64,000 bases of DNA from Luteibacter sp. 9135 (lineage in GTDB: Bacteria; Pseudomonadota; Gammaproteobacteria; Xanthomonadales; Rhodanobacteraceae). The notes under the pieces were generated by a model. That model saw only the letters and a list, made by a program, of their open reading frames with translations. It had not been told where the DNA came from and did no database searches. Shown piece by piece: positions 10,268 through 18,954 of the stretch (its first letter is position 1; every line of letters starts with the position of its first letter). The DNA is taken from positions 62,001-126,000 of the forward strand of contig NZ_JQNB01000001.1 of assembly GCF_000745005.1 (NCBI RefSeq), written 5' to 3'. The position numbers were made by a program, and so were the translations under genes.

Positions 10268-10843
10268 TCACTCCCCTGAGCTGTCCTGGGGCCGTGCGTG
10301 GGCCCTGGCCTCGGCCACCTGCCGCCGGTGCTGGCGGAAAACCAGGCGCTCGATGCCATCCCGCACGGCCTCGGTGAGGCCGTCGAAGGCGACGAAGCCC
10401 TTGCCGTCTGTGGGACCGGCCATCCGCAGGCCAGGCAATTCCAGGGGCAGCGCCCGGCAGGCATCGAAGTGGAGCTTGAGCATGACGGGCGCGCCAACCG
10501 GCGGCAGTCCGTCCCAGGGCAGTGCGGCACCGGCGGCATTCACGCGGACGGGAATGCGCGGTGGAAGCCCGGCCTGCGGCAGCAGAAGGCGGTTGACGAT
10601 TTCCATGAGGACATTGAGCTTGGCGTCCAGGCGAGCCACTTCCTGGGTCAGCGGGCTATCGTCCTCGCCGGTGTCGCTACGCCGGTCCATCAGGGCCGAC
10701 ACCGCCACCAGCACACTGGCGTTACGGTCGTTGATGAGGGCCAGTTCGGTGATGTCCGGCCGTTCGGCGGCCAGGCAGACGGCATGGAAGCGCGAGTCCC
10801 AGGCTACCCGGTCGGCAAAGGCCTTCCACGATTCGTCAGTCAT
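10268..10843 (-). CDS. PilZ-domain-like protein of the flagellar cluster
   Basis: The 191-residue protein starts at the ATG at 10843 (MTDESWKAFADRVAW), just past the fliT-like stop. The N-terminal half is helical (TELALINDRNASVLVAVSALMD; LNVLMEIVNRLLL). The C-terminal half looks like the beta-barrel of divergent PilZ proteins found beside fliS/fliT in Xanthomonads (GAPVMLKLHF; FVAFDGLTEAVRDGIERLVFRQHRRQVAE). The classical RxxxR and D/NxSxxG c-di-GMP residues are not obvious, so ligand binding is uncertain. It could tune export or motor function. The assignment rests mainly on position and overall pattern. Confidence 0.65.
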   Translation of the reverse strand: MTDESWKAFADRVAWDSRFHAVCLAAERPDITELALINDRNASVLVAVSALMDRRSDTGEDDSPLTQEVARLDAKLNVLMEIVNRLLLPQAGLPPRIPVRVNAAGAALPWDGLPPVGAPVMLKLHFDACRALPLELPGLRMAGPTDGKGFVAFDGLTEAVRDGIERLVFRQHRRQVAEARAHARPQDSSGE

Positions 10844-10871
10844 CCGACCGCCCGCCATGCCATTGAGTAGG

Positions 10872-11168
10872 TCAGAACGAACTATACGCGGCAACGGCGC
10901 GGCGCACGCGGCGCGACTCGTCCCACTGCGCGGCGGTCTCGTCGCGCGCGGCGGTCACCAAGTCCTTGATGAGGCCGTCGAGGAGCATGATCGATTTCAG
11001 CGACTCGAGGGTTTCCGGCGCCGGACGCATGCTGCCCTGCATCAGCACGGGCTCACGCTCGGCTTCCAGGGCGGTCAGCACATCCCAGCGGCCTTCGCTG
11101 GCGGCCGCATGCATGGACTCGGTGAGGTCGAGCACGCGAGGCAGGTCGCACCACGTGGCGTCGGTCAT
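10872..11168 (-). CDS. fliT: FliT-like flagellar chaperone
   Basis: A small 98-residue, all-helical protein encoded directly after fliS, with start ATGA overlapping the fliS stop by 4 nt. FliT proteins hold the cap protein FliD (and export components) before secretion and are about this size. Helices LPRVLDLTESMHAAASEGRWDVLTALEAE and the RRVRRAVAAYSSF tail match the FliT pattern of an amphipathic N-terminal helix plus an 'E..R' run. Sequence conservation in this family is low, so the call depends strongly on context. Confidence 0.75.
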   Translation of the reverse strand: MTDATWCDLPRVLDLTESMHAAASEGRWDVLTALEAEREPVLMQGSMRPAPETLESLKSIMLLDGLIKDLVTAARDETAAQWDESRRVRRAVAAYSSF

Positions 11169-11581
11169 GCGCCGGCCCCGGCCACCTGCCGCGCCTCGGC
11201 CGGGATGGCGACCCAGCTCGCACGGATCTGGCCGAGCAGCCGGGCCACCTCATCGAGGGCGTCCGGATCGCTATGCAGATTGGCGTGCAGGAGACGACGG
11301 CTCATATAGTCGTAAAGGGCGTCGAGCTGGCCCACCAGCGGCGAGTCGACATCGTGGTTCAGCCCCGACTGCAGGCCGCCGACGATCTCGATCGTTTTCG
11401 ATATGGCCTCGCCTTTGCCCGCGACGTTGCCTGTGGCCATGCAGGCCTGCGCGAGCCGGATGCGCTCGAGGCCGCCATCCATAAGCAAGGTGATGAGGCC
11501 ATGCGAATCGGCCTGCTCGAGCCCACCACCGGTGCGGATCTGCTGGTAAGCGCCAGCGCCGCGGGAGTATCCAAGTGCCAT
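11165..11581 (-). CDS. fliS: Flagellin export chaperone FliS
   Basis: FliS binds the C-terminus of flagellin in the cytoplasm and prevents premature polymerisation. The 138 residues begin with the typical GYSRGAGAYQQIRT, followed by LITLLMDGGLERIRLAQACM and the DYMSRRLLHANLHSDPDALDEV helix shared by the family. It lies 18 bp downstream of fliD and overlaps the fliT-like gene, giving the conserved order fliD-fliS-fliT. Confidence 0.95.
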   Translation of the reverse strand: MALGYSRGAGAYQQIRTGGGLEQADSHGLITLLMDGGLERIRLAQACMATGNVAGKGEAISKTIEIVGGLQSGLNHDVDSPLVGQLDALYDYMSRRLLHANLHSDPDALDEVARLLGQIRASWVAIPAEARQVAGAGA

Positions 11582-11599
11582 GTCGGTTTCCTGTCCTTA

Positions 11600-12961
11600 T
11601 CAGGACGATTTGGACAGCGAATCGAACTGCTGCGTCAGAAAGCTGCTGGTGTTGCTGAGCTTGGTCATCATCGCGTCCAGCGCGCCGTACTGCGTGGTCA
11701 GCCGAGTCGTGTAGTCGCTGATGGTCCGGTCATAGGCGGTCTGCTGAGCGGTCAGATCCTTGATCTTCTGGTTCAGGTTGGTCGTACGCTGGGTCAGGAT
11801 GCCGCTGGAGGACGTCCAGCCGGTGATCAGCGCGTCGAGCTTAGGCGCGATGCCGCTGCTGCCGCTGAGCAGTGCCTGGACGCCACCCGGATTGGTCGCC
11901 AGGGCGCCGGTCAGCTTGGTGGCGTCGTACTTCAGTGTGCCGTCCACCTGGAACTGGACGCCCAGGTCGCTCAGCGACCGCGGGCTGGCGGTGGCACCGG
12001 TGAGCTGTGAGCCGAGAAGCGTGGAGACCTGGTTCTTGATCGAGTTGATCGTAGCGTCGCCGATCAGGGCGCCGACCTGCTGGTTGGTCGCATCGTATTT
12101 GGTCAGCGTGCTGTACGTGGACACGAACGAGTTATAGGACGTGACCAGCGACTGCATCGCCGTGCTGACGGCGCTGGTGTCCGTCGCGATCGTGACACTA
12201 CTGGTGCCGACCTTGGCCAGCGAAAGCGTGACCCCGTCAATCGCCACGCCCGTGGTATTGGTGGCGCTGCTGGCCGCGGTCCCGTCGATGGTGAACAGGG
12301 CATCCTGAGCCTTGATCGTCGGCGTGGACGTGCTGGGGTCGAAATTGAGCTTGGCCAGCCCGCCGTCGCCACCGCTGGACGTGACGGTGAAGGCGTTCGC
12401 CGCGCCGGTAGTCAGCGAGGTGAGCACGAGGTGGGCGCCATCGGTGCCGGTGACGATGGAGGCGCTGACGCCAGGGTTGCTCTTGGAGTTGTTGATCGCG
12501 TCGCGGACGTCCTGCAGCGTGTTCGCCGGCGCAGTGATGTCGACGCTCATGGACTTCGAGCCCACCGCGAGGGTGAGGGTGCCCGTACCCACCGCCGTCT
12601 TCGCATCGGTAAAGGCCACCGAGGTGGTCTTCTGCGATGCGGCGAGCTGGGTAACGTTGACGTTATAGACGCTGGGCTTAGCCGAGGCGTCGGCTGTAGC
12701 CGTAAGGATGGTGGAGTCGCCGACCGTGGTCTTCTGCGCCTTGAACGCAGTGCCGTCGCTCAGCGCCTTGATGGCGGACTGCAAGCTCGTCAGGGACGAG
12801 TTGAAATTGCCGATCGCCGAAATCTGGGTGGTGGTGCTGCTCTGCGCCGCGGCGATCTGTTTGTCTTTGGCCGCGCGCTTGTTGGCAACGAGGTTGTTGA
12901 CGATCGAGGTGACGTCGATAGAGCTGGAGCCGATCGAGACGCTGGTTGAACCGGTGGCCAT
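11600..12961 (-). CDS. fliD: Flagellar cap / hook-associated protein 2 FliD
   Basis: FliD forms the pentameric cap that folds incoming flagellin at the filament tip. The 453-residue protein has the FliD_N domain (SIDVTSIVNNLVANKRAAKD at about 13-32), variable Ser/Thr/Ala-rich middle domains, and the FliD_C coiled region (LTQRTTNLNQKIKDLTAQQ; DRTISDYTTRLTTQYGALDAMM). Length is normal. It is downstream of fliC, separated by 136 bp with two hairpins, so some transcription may continue from the fliC promoter. Confidence 0.96.
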   Translation of the reverse strand: MATGSTSVSIGSSSIDVTSIVNNLVANKRAAKDKQIAAAQSSTTTQISAIGNFNSSLTSLQSAIKALSDGTAFKAQKTTVGDSTILTATADASAKPSVYNVNVTQLAASQKTTSVAFTDAKTAVGTGTLTLAVGSKSMSVDITAPANTLQDVRDAINNSKSNPGVSASIVTGTDGAHLVLTSLTTGAANAFTVTSSGGDGGLAKLNFDPSTSTPTIKAQDALFTIDGTAASSATNTTGVAIDGVTLSLAKVGTSSVTIATDTSAVSTAMQSLVTSYNSFVSTYSTLTKYDATNQQVGALIGDATINSIKNQVSTLLGSQLTGATASPRSLSDLGVQFQVDGTLKYDATKLTGALATNPGGVQALLSGSSGIAPKLDALITGWTSSSGILTQRTTNLNQKIKDLTAQQTAYDRTISDYTTRLTTQYGALDAMMTKLSNTSSFLTQQFDSLSKSS

Positions 12962-13009
12962 GAGACTCTCCGTGAAGACGCCTCACTGCCTGGGCGCCAA
13001 TTTGCCGAC

Positions 13010-13034
13010 GGCTGGCCCCTTTTTGGAGCCAGCC
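13010..13034. other. Hairpin in the fliC-fliD intergenic region
   Basis: GGCTGGCCCC and GGAGCCAGCC pair across a TTTTT loop (10 bp with one G-T wobble). It lies about 50 nt before the fliD start. It may stabilise the fliD leader or add to transcription attenuation after fliC; the sequence alone does not decide. Confidence 0.5.
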
Positions 13035-13061
13035 ATGGACAACTAAGCAATTACCCTGCCA

Positions 13062-13081
13062 ACCCCGGGATGACCCGGGGT
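13062..13081 (-). terminator. Terminator-like hairpin after fliC
   Basis: An 8-bp perfect GC-rich stem (ACCCCGGG / CCCGGGGT) with a 4-nt loop lies 16 bp past the fliC stop. There is no U-tract on the minus strand, so termination may be partial and fliD could be reached by read-through. Confidence 0.55.
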
Positions 13082-13097
13082 GGCGGTGTCACCGCTG

Positions 13098-14552
13098 TTA
13101 CTGGAGCAGCTTGGTGACGATCTGCTGGCTCTGGTTGGCCTGGGCGAGGACGGAGACACCGGCCTGCTGCAGGATCTGAGCCGAGGACATGTTCGCGGTT
13201 TCCTGGGCGAAGTCGGTGTCGGTGATGGCCGACTTCGACGAGCTCAGGTTCTGCGAGATGTTCTGCAGGTTGGAGATGGTCGACTCGAAGCGGTTCTGCA
13301 CCGCGCCGAGGGTGGAGCGCAGGTCGGAGACCGACTGCAGCGCGGCATCGATGCGGTTGATCGTGTCGTTGGCGCCATCGACCGTCTTCACACTGGAATC
13401 GGCCAGGGTGGAGGTGGTCGAGACGGCGACAGTACCAGCGGTGAAGCCCGAGGCCGCTGCCTTGGTGCCGCCGACGGTGATGGCCGAGGAGGACGCGAAC
13501 TTCAGCGAGCCATCGGTGGCGACATAGGCATTGATACCTTCGCCGGACTTCGAGTTGATCGCGTCGGCCATGTCCTGCGTGGACTTGAAGGTACCGGTGA
13601 CACTGAATGCAGCGTTGCTGCCGACCTTCAGGGTCAGGTCGCCCGCAGCCAGCGTGATCGGCGTGGCATCGCCGACGGCGACGTCGGCCGTACCGGCCGT
13701 CGAGGTCGTGGTACCGAACAGCGCGGCGGCGCCTGCACCAGCGACGGTCGGCGACGTCGCACCGTTGGCCGTGTTGGTGAAGGTGAACGTACCACCCGTC
13801 TGGGTAGCCGACGCGCCGGAACCGTTGGCCGAAAGCTGGGTGTTGATCGCGGTGGCGAGGCCAGCGGCGTTGGTGTAGTTCTGGTTCAGCGTGACCGTCT
13901 GCCCATTGACCGAGAACGACGACGCGGTGGTCGAGAAGTCGAAGTTGGTCGTGGCCGAGCCAGCGACGGTCGTGCCCTTGGTACCGGCGACGGCGGCCGT
14001 GGCGACGAGCGGCGGGGTGGCGGAACCGGCGGCCAGCTGGCCGACCTGGTTGGACTTCATGCCCTGGTTGAGGCTGACGTTGATGACTTCACCGACGTTC
14101 GCGCCGACCTGGAAGCTGAGGTTCTGGGCGGAACCGTCCAGGACCTTCATGCCGTTGAAGTTGGTCTGCGTGGCGATACGCGTGACTTCCGAGAGGCGCT
14201 GCTGCACTTCGGCGTCGAGCGCGGCGCGATCCGACGAGGAGTTGGACGCGTTGGTGGACTGCACGGCCAGCTCGCGGATGCGCTGCAGGTTGTTCGTGAC
14301 TTCGTCCAGAGCCGACTCAGTCGTCTGCGACAGCGAGATACCGTCGTTGGCATTCTGCACCGCGCGGTTCAGACCGTTGATCTGAGTGGTCATGCGGGTG
14401 GAGATGGCGAGGCCGGCGGCGTCGTCCTTCGCGCTGTTGATCTTGCTACCCGACGAGAGACGCTCGATGGCCGAAGACAGCTTGGTCTGCGTCATGCTCA
14501 GGTTACGCTGAGCGTTCATCGACATGATATTGGTGTTGATGGTCAGTGCCAT
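13098..14552 (-). CDS. fliC: Flagellin FliC
   Basis: Filament subunit, 484 residues from the ATG at 14552, which has an AAGGA ribosome site 8-9 nt upstream. An in-frame extension to 14693 lies in the untranslated leader and is rejected. The conserved D0/D1 N-terminus (MALTINTNIMSMNAQRNLS; SGSKINSAKDDAAGLAIS) and C-terminus (ending QILQQAGVSVLAQANQSQQ and IVTKLLQ) flank a variable Gly/Ala/Thr/Ser-rich surface domain from about 190 to 390. No cysteine is seen. Only one flagellin copy is present here. It is transcribed from a strong sigma-28 promoter with a long leader. Confidence 0.97.
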   Translation of the reverse strand: MALTINTNIMSMNAQRNLSMTQTKLSSAIERLSSGSKINSAKDDAAGLAISTRMTTQINGLNRAVQNANDGISLSQTTESALDEVTNNLQRIRELAVQSTNASNSSSDRAALDAEVQQRLSEVTRIATQTNFNGMKVLDGSAQNLSFQVGANVGEVINVSLNQGMKSNQVGQLAAGSATPPLVATAAVAGTKGTTVAGSATTNFDFSTTASSFSVNGQTVTLNQNYTNAAGLATAINTQLSANGSGASATQTGGTFTFTNTANGATSPTVAGAGAAALFGTTTSTAGTADVAVGDATPITLAAGDLTLKVGSNAAFSVTGTFKSTQDMADAINSKSGEGINAYVATDGSLKFASSSAITVGGTKAAASGFTAGTVAVSTTSTLADSSVKTVDGANDTINRIDAALQSVSDLRSTLGAVQNRFESTISNLQNISQNLSSSKSAITDTDFAQETANMSSAQILQQAGVSVLAQANQSQQIVTKLLQ

Positions 14553-14748
14553 GGGATTGATCCTTTTTAAGCGGAACCGAAATGCCGGAGGTTGTGCGGC
14601 GTAGTCCGGCGGGGTTCCGTGAAGGAAGCCTTCCGCCTCAGAGAGGTTTACGGCACGCCGGGAGGAAACTTGAGAGCTTTTTCTAACTGTCAACTACTTT
14701 CTTGCTTCGAGGGGCTCGGATGGTGACGCCCAGGCCCCTTCAGTCAAT

Positions 14749-14775
14749 TTATCGGCAGCACCCCGAAAGGGTTTA
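14749..14775 (-). promoter_or_regulatory. Sigma-28 (FliA) promoter of fliC
   Basis: The minus strand reads TAAACCCT, 11 nt, GCCGATAA: exact -10 and exact spacing for FliA. Transcription would begin near 14742, about 190 nt before the fliC start. The leader region 14553-14742 has no open reading frame and no other clear motif. Confidence 0.9.
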
Positions 14776-14862
14776 GGACTGATCGACTGAAACCTTGTAA
14801 GTGGCATCGGCAGGCCACCCTGCCTCGACGCATACGCACGGTTTTACGGATGGAGCGATCGA

Positions 14863-16059
14863 CTACTTCAGGTAATTGAACAGCGAGAGGTTCTGCATCT
14901 TCACGTAGGACTGCTGGGCGGCATCCAATGCCGTCTGCTGCTGCGTGTACTTACTGGCGGCGCTGGCATAGTCCAGGTCGTTCAGGTCCGAAAGCGTGCT
15001 GTCGTAGGACAACTTCACGTCCGAGCCGATGTCCGACTGCTGATCCAGCGTGTTCATGCGTGCGCCGATGCGGGTACGCGTGTTCATGAAATTCGTGGAG
15101 GCCTGGTCGAGGTTCTGCAGCTGCCCGTTGACCTGGTTGTTCATCGCCGCGCTGCCGCCTGGCGCTTCGAACGCCTGGATGATGCCCGCGATGGTTGAAA
15201 AGACGTCCTGCGAGGAGGACGGCCCTACGCTGAAGGAGTCGCCCGTCGCGGGCGTACCCGTGACATTGAGCTGCGCGCCCTTGAAGTTGATCGTGCCGAC
15301 ATCGCCCGTATACGTGCCCGTGGACAGCGCCGGCCCGGTCGGATTGGTGGCGTCATGCACTTCATACGTGGTGGCCGACGTGAAGTTGACCGAGTACTGG
15401 CCGCCATCCCACTGCGTGGCGTCGGTGACCGAGGTGGAGCCGACCACCGCCGTGCCCGTGTTGGCGGCCGCGGCCGAGGTCACGAAGGTGCCGTTACCGC
15501 CGCGGATCGCCATGAAGACGTCGTCGCCGCTGTCGCCGGTGGCGACCTGCAGGCCGGCGGCCGCGGCCACCATGCGCTGGGTCTGGTCGCCGCCGTAGCT
15601 GACCGACAAGCCGTCGATCGTAAAAGGCTGTGTGGTGGTGCGGCTGCCGGCGAAGACGTATTCGCCCTGCCCGTCCTTGGTATTGCCCAGTGCCACGAGC
15701 TGGTTGAGCGTCTGCCGCAGTTCAGTAGCGATCGACTGCCGGGACTGGTCGGTCTGTGTGCCGTTGACGCCCTGCAAGGTGAGGGTGCGCACGCGATCGA
15801 GGATGTTGCCGGCGGACGACAGCGCGGTTTCTTCCGTCGACAGTCGCGTCGTGGCCGAGTTGATGTTGCGCGTGTACTGGTCGTTCTGCGCGCTGGCCGC
15901 ACTGATGTCCACGGAGCGCGCGGCGGCGGCCGGGTTGTCGGCCGGCGACTGGATGGCCTTGCCGTTGCCCAGCGCGAGCTGCGTCTGCGACAGCTGGTAC
16001 TGCCGGTCCAGCATGCTGTTGACGGACTGCTGGGCACCCCATGACGTCGAAATACGCAT
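14863..16059 (-). CDS. flgL: Flagellar hook-associated protein 3 FlgL
   Basis: FlgL is the second hook-filament junction protein, between FlgK and the filament. The 398 residues begin MRISTSWGAQQSVNSMLDRQ and show flagellin-like N- and C-terminal helices (SPADNPAAAARSVDISAA; DLNDLDYASAASKYTQQQTA). Length is normal. Its ATG overlaps the flgK stop by one base. It is the last gene of the flgB-L cluster. Confidence 0.96.
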   Translation of the reverse strand: MRISTSWGAQQSVNSMLDRQYQLSQTQLALGNGKAIQSPADNPAAAARSVDISAASAQNDQYTRNINSATTRLSTEETALSSAGNILDRVRTLTLQGVNGTQTDQSRQSIATELRQTLNQLVALGNTKDGQGEYVFAGSRTTTQPFTIDGLSVSYGGDQTQRMVAAAAGLQVATGDSGDDVFMAIRGGNGTFVTSAAAANTGTAVVGSTSVTDATQWDGGQYSVNFTSATTYEVHDATNPTGPALSTGTYTGDVGTINFKGAQLNVTGTPATGDSFSVGPSSSQDVFSTIAGIIQAFEAPGGSAAMNNQVNGQLQNLDQASTNFMNTRTRIGARMNTLDQQSDIGSDVKLSYDSTLSDLNDLDYASAASKYTQQQTALDAAQQSYVKMQNLSLFNYLK

Positions 16060-17930
16060 CAGTTTCTCACCGCGCTCAGGAGGGACTGGAAAATGGTGTT
16101 CGCCGTGGTGATCACCTGGGCGGACGCGGAGTAGGCCTGCTGGAAACGCAGGAGATTGGCGGCTTCCTCGTCCATGTTGACGCCGGACAGGCTCTGTTGC
16201 GACGCCGTGGCCTGGTCGAGGATGCTCTGCTGCGCGGACAGCGCCGTGTTGGCCTGCGAACCGGCCGTACCCACCTGCGCGATCAACTGGCTATACGACT
16301 TGCCCACCGTGGTCACGCCGTTGTCGAGGATGCCCTTGTTGGCGACGTTCGCCAACGCCAGCGCGTTGCCGTTGTCGCCGCTGGCCGTGCCGGCGGGCTT
16401 CACGCTAAACGTATCGTTAGCGGCCGGCACGCCGGAAAGCTTTAGCGTCCAGCCATTGCCGGTGATGGTGTCACCGGAGGCGTAGGTCTGCGCGGCGCCG
16501 CCGTTGACGGTATAGGTGGTGGGCGACGTGAACACGATGCTGGCCGGCGTGTTGAACGCCGGATTGGCGACATCGGTAACGGTGAGGTTGCCCAGCGTCG
16601 CCTTGCCCGTGTTGGACGCGCCCTTGAGGGCGGCGAGCGGGCCGGAGGCGGCGATCTTGCTGGTATCGCTGATCGCCACGCTCATGGACGACGCGGCATT
16701 GCGGGTCGGCTGGATCTGGAAGGAATCGCCGGCCACCGCGCCCGCGCCGACCACCATCGACAGGCCACCGATCTTGAACGGATCGGTGGCCGATCCTGTG
16801 CCGGTCATCGGCACCGTGGCGCCGGCCGTCGTCGATGCCGTCCACTGGGCGCCATCGAAGCGCAGCACGTAGTCGGAGGCATCGAGTTTGGACGGATCGG
16901 CGACGGTAGCGGTGATCGAACCGGTGCCCTTGTTCGCCGTGCTGTTGTAGACAGCCGGATTGGCGATCGTGAAGAAGTTGCCGCCGGCTGCGCCGTTGAG
17001 GTCGATGCCTTGCGCGTGCTGCTGGTTGAAGGCAGCGGTCATGGCGATGGCGGAGCGACCGAGCTGGTTGCGCGCCGGGTCGAGAACATTGGTGCGGAAG
17101 TCGAACGTGGCACCCAGGGAGCCCGAGCCGAGCTGGCTGCTGATCACCGAGCCGCCGGGGCCGGTCACTTCCAGCCGGGAAGAATCGTAGACGTTGGCCG
17201 CCGTGGACAGCTGGGCGGAATCGGTGCCGTTGACCAGCGACAGCCCGTTACCCACCGTTACGGTGACCATGTGGTTGTCGTTCTGGGTGACGCTGACGCC
17301 GACCAGCTGCGACAGTTGGGAAACCGCCTGGTCACGCGCGTCAAGCAGGTCGTTCGGCACCGCGCCGCCCGCATAGCCCTGCTGGATCTGCCCGTTGAGG
17401 CCGGCGATGCTCTTGGTCAGCGCGTTGATCGAATCCACCGCATTGCTTATCTGCGCGTTGCTTTGCTGATCGAGCTGCTGGAACTGCGAGGACAGCGAAC
17501 GGAAGGTCGACACCAGCGTGCTGGCCTTGCCCAGCAGCGCCTGCCGGCTGGCGGTATCCACCGGCGCGTTGGCGACGTCACTGACCGCGCCGAAGAAGCC
17601 GTCCAGCGCCGTCTGCAGGTTGGCCGAGCCGCTGACCACGTTATTGACCGACGCCGTGAGCGTGGCGTACTGCGACGCGCGCGACTGGCCCGAGTTGGCC
17701 GACCACATGGACTGGGTGAGGAACTGGCTATAGGCGCGCTGCACGCTGACCGCATCGGCGCCCTGGCCGACGTAGAAGCCGCCGTTGTATTCCGGCGTGC
17801 GCGCATTGAACGACGTCGTCTGCCGCGTGTACCCCGCGGTGTTGACGTTGCTGATGTTGTGTCCGACGGTGGAAAGGCCCACTTGCGAGGCAAGCAGTCC
17901 TGAAACACCTGTGGAGAGCAGATCGGCCAT
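16059..17930 (-). CDS. flgK: Flagellar hook-associated protein 1 FlgK
   Basis: First junction protein at the hook tip. Of its 623 residues, the N-terminus (LLSTGVSGLLASQVGLSTVG, then HNISNVNTAGYTRQT) is the conserved flagellar rod/hook motif, and the C-terminus (VNMDEEAANLLRFQQAYSAS) is the FlgK signature. The middle is Gly/Ala/Thr-rich and variable. Length fits. It is 15 bp downstream of flgJ. Confidence 0.97.
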   Translation of the reverse strand: MADLLSTGVSGLLASQVGLSTVGHNISNVNTAGYTRQTTSFNARTPEYNGGFYVGQGADAVSVQRAYSQFLTQSMWSANSGQSRASQYATLTASVNNVVSGSANLQTALDGFFGAVSDVANAPVDTASRQALLGKASTLVSTFRSLSSQFQQLDQQSNAQISNAVDSINALTKSIAGLNGQIQQGYAGGAVPNDLLDARDQAVSQLSQLVGVSVTQNDNHMVTVTVGNGLSLVNGTDSAQLSTAANVYDSSRLEVTGPGGSVISSQLGSGSLGATFDFRTNVLDPARNQLGRSAIAMTAAFNQQHAQGIDLNGAAGGNFFTIANPAVYNSTANKGTGSITATVADPSKLDASDYVLRFDGAQWTASTTAGATVPMTGTGSATDPFKIGGLSMVVGAGAVAGDSFQIQPTRNAASSMSVAISDTSKIAASGPLAALKGASNTGKATLGNLTVTDVANPAFNTPASIVFTSPTTYTVNGGAAQTYASGDTITGNGWTLKLSGVPAANDTFSVKPAGTASGDNGNALALANVANKGILDNGVTTVGKSYSQLIAQVGTAGSQANTALSAQQSILDQATASQQSLSGVNMDEEAANLLRFQQAYSASAQVITTANTIFQSLLSAVRN

Positions 17931-17945
17931 CGTTGCGTTCCTTCC

Positions 17946-18953
17946 TTACAGTTCGGCGGCGATATGTTCGAGGGCGGCCAGTGCCTGCTTCATCACCGGC
18001 CCGTTGGCGATGGCGGCAAGCTTCTGGGCGTAGCTGGGATCGGTGGCGTAACCGCCGTCGACCAGCGCCTTGGCGAACCCTTTGACGTCGTCACCCCGGC
18101 CCACCGCGTCCGCATAGCGTGGGCTGTTCGCGACCATATCGGCGTAGTCCTTGAACGAATCCGACGGTGAGTCATAGGCGCGGAAGCTGTCCTTCTTGCG
18201 CACGGCCACACCGTTTTCGTATTCGAGGGTGGGCACGTTGACGCGCTTGCCGTCCCAGCTGCTGCCGGCCTTGATACCGAACATGTTGAAGCTGGTGGTG
18301 CTGCCCTGCGCGGGCATGTGCTTGCCCCAGCCGGTTTCCAGCGCCGCCTGGGCCAGCAGCGCGCGTACCGACACCCCGAGCTTCTTCGCCGCCTCGATGG
18401 CATGCGGCGCCAGCTTCTGCACGAATTCCTCCGGCGAGCCGATGGTCAGCTTGCCGACCGCGCTGGCCACGGCGCTGGCGCCGTCACCCACCGCCTTGCC
18501 GGCGCTGCCCAGGATGCGCTCCAGGGAGTTCATCAACCCGCTGTCCTGATCGGACTTGGACGACACGGCGTCAGCCGTGCTGGCCACGCCCGTGACACCC
18601 GCGAACAGCGTGTTGTCGCTGGAGCCACCCTGGGCCGACTGCGCGCCGCCGAGCTGACGGATCAGCATGTCGGCGATGCCGATGCCCTTGCCCTGGGACA
18701 GGGTGACCGACAGCTGCTTGTCGAACATGTCGCGGTAGGCGCTGCCCGCCTGCGAGCCCATGATGTCGTCGCCCATCGCCGAACTGGCGTCGCGCATGGA
18801 CTTCAGCATCATCTGGGTGAAGATCGATTCGAACTGCTTGGCGACGACCGGCAACGCCGACGCCTGGTCCTTCTGCGCGGCCGAACGCAGGCCCGCGAAC
18901 CCGGACATATCCGTGTAGGTGCCAAGCTTCAGGTTGTCGGCCGCGTTTACCAT
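17946..18953 (-). CDS. flgJ: Flagellar rod assembly protein / peptidoglycan hydrolase FlgJ
   Basis: FlgJ caps the growing rod and opens the peptidoglycan. The 335-residue protein has the N-terminal rod-binding domain (VVAKQFESIFTQMMLKSMRD at about 37-56, then DKQLSVTLSQGKGIGIADML) and a C-terminal glucosaminidase domain (AKKLGVSVRALLAQAALE followed by TGWGKHMP), with the Glu of ALETGWG as the expected catalytic acid. This is the full dual-domain form, as in beta- and gammaproteobacteria. Confidence 0.95.
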   Translation of the reverse strand: MVNAADNLKLGTYTDMSGFAGLRSAAQKDQASALPVVAKQFESIFTQMMLKSMRDASSAMGDDIMGSQAGSAYRDMFDKQLSVTLSQGKGIGIADMLIRQLGGAQSAQGGSSDNTLFAGVTGVASTADAVSSKSDQDSGLMNSLERILGSAGKAVGDGASAVASAVGKLTIGSPEEFVQKLAPHAIEAAKKLGVSVRALLAQAALETGWGKHMPAQGSTTSFNMFGIKAGSSWDGKRVNVPTLEYENGVAVRKKDSFRAYDSPSDSFKDYADMVANSPRYADAVGRGDDVKGFAKALVDGGYATDPSYAQKLAAIANGPVMKQALAALEHIAAEL

Positions 18954-18954
18954 G

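Noticed and set aside
13080..14570. Long plus-strand open frame opposite fliC
   Set aside because: A GC-bias shadow; the product is Arg/Gly/Val-rich with no domain, while the minus strand encodes flagellin.
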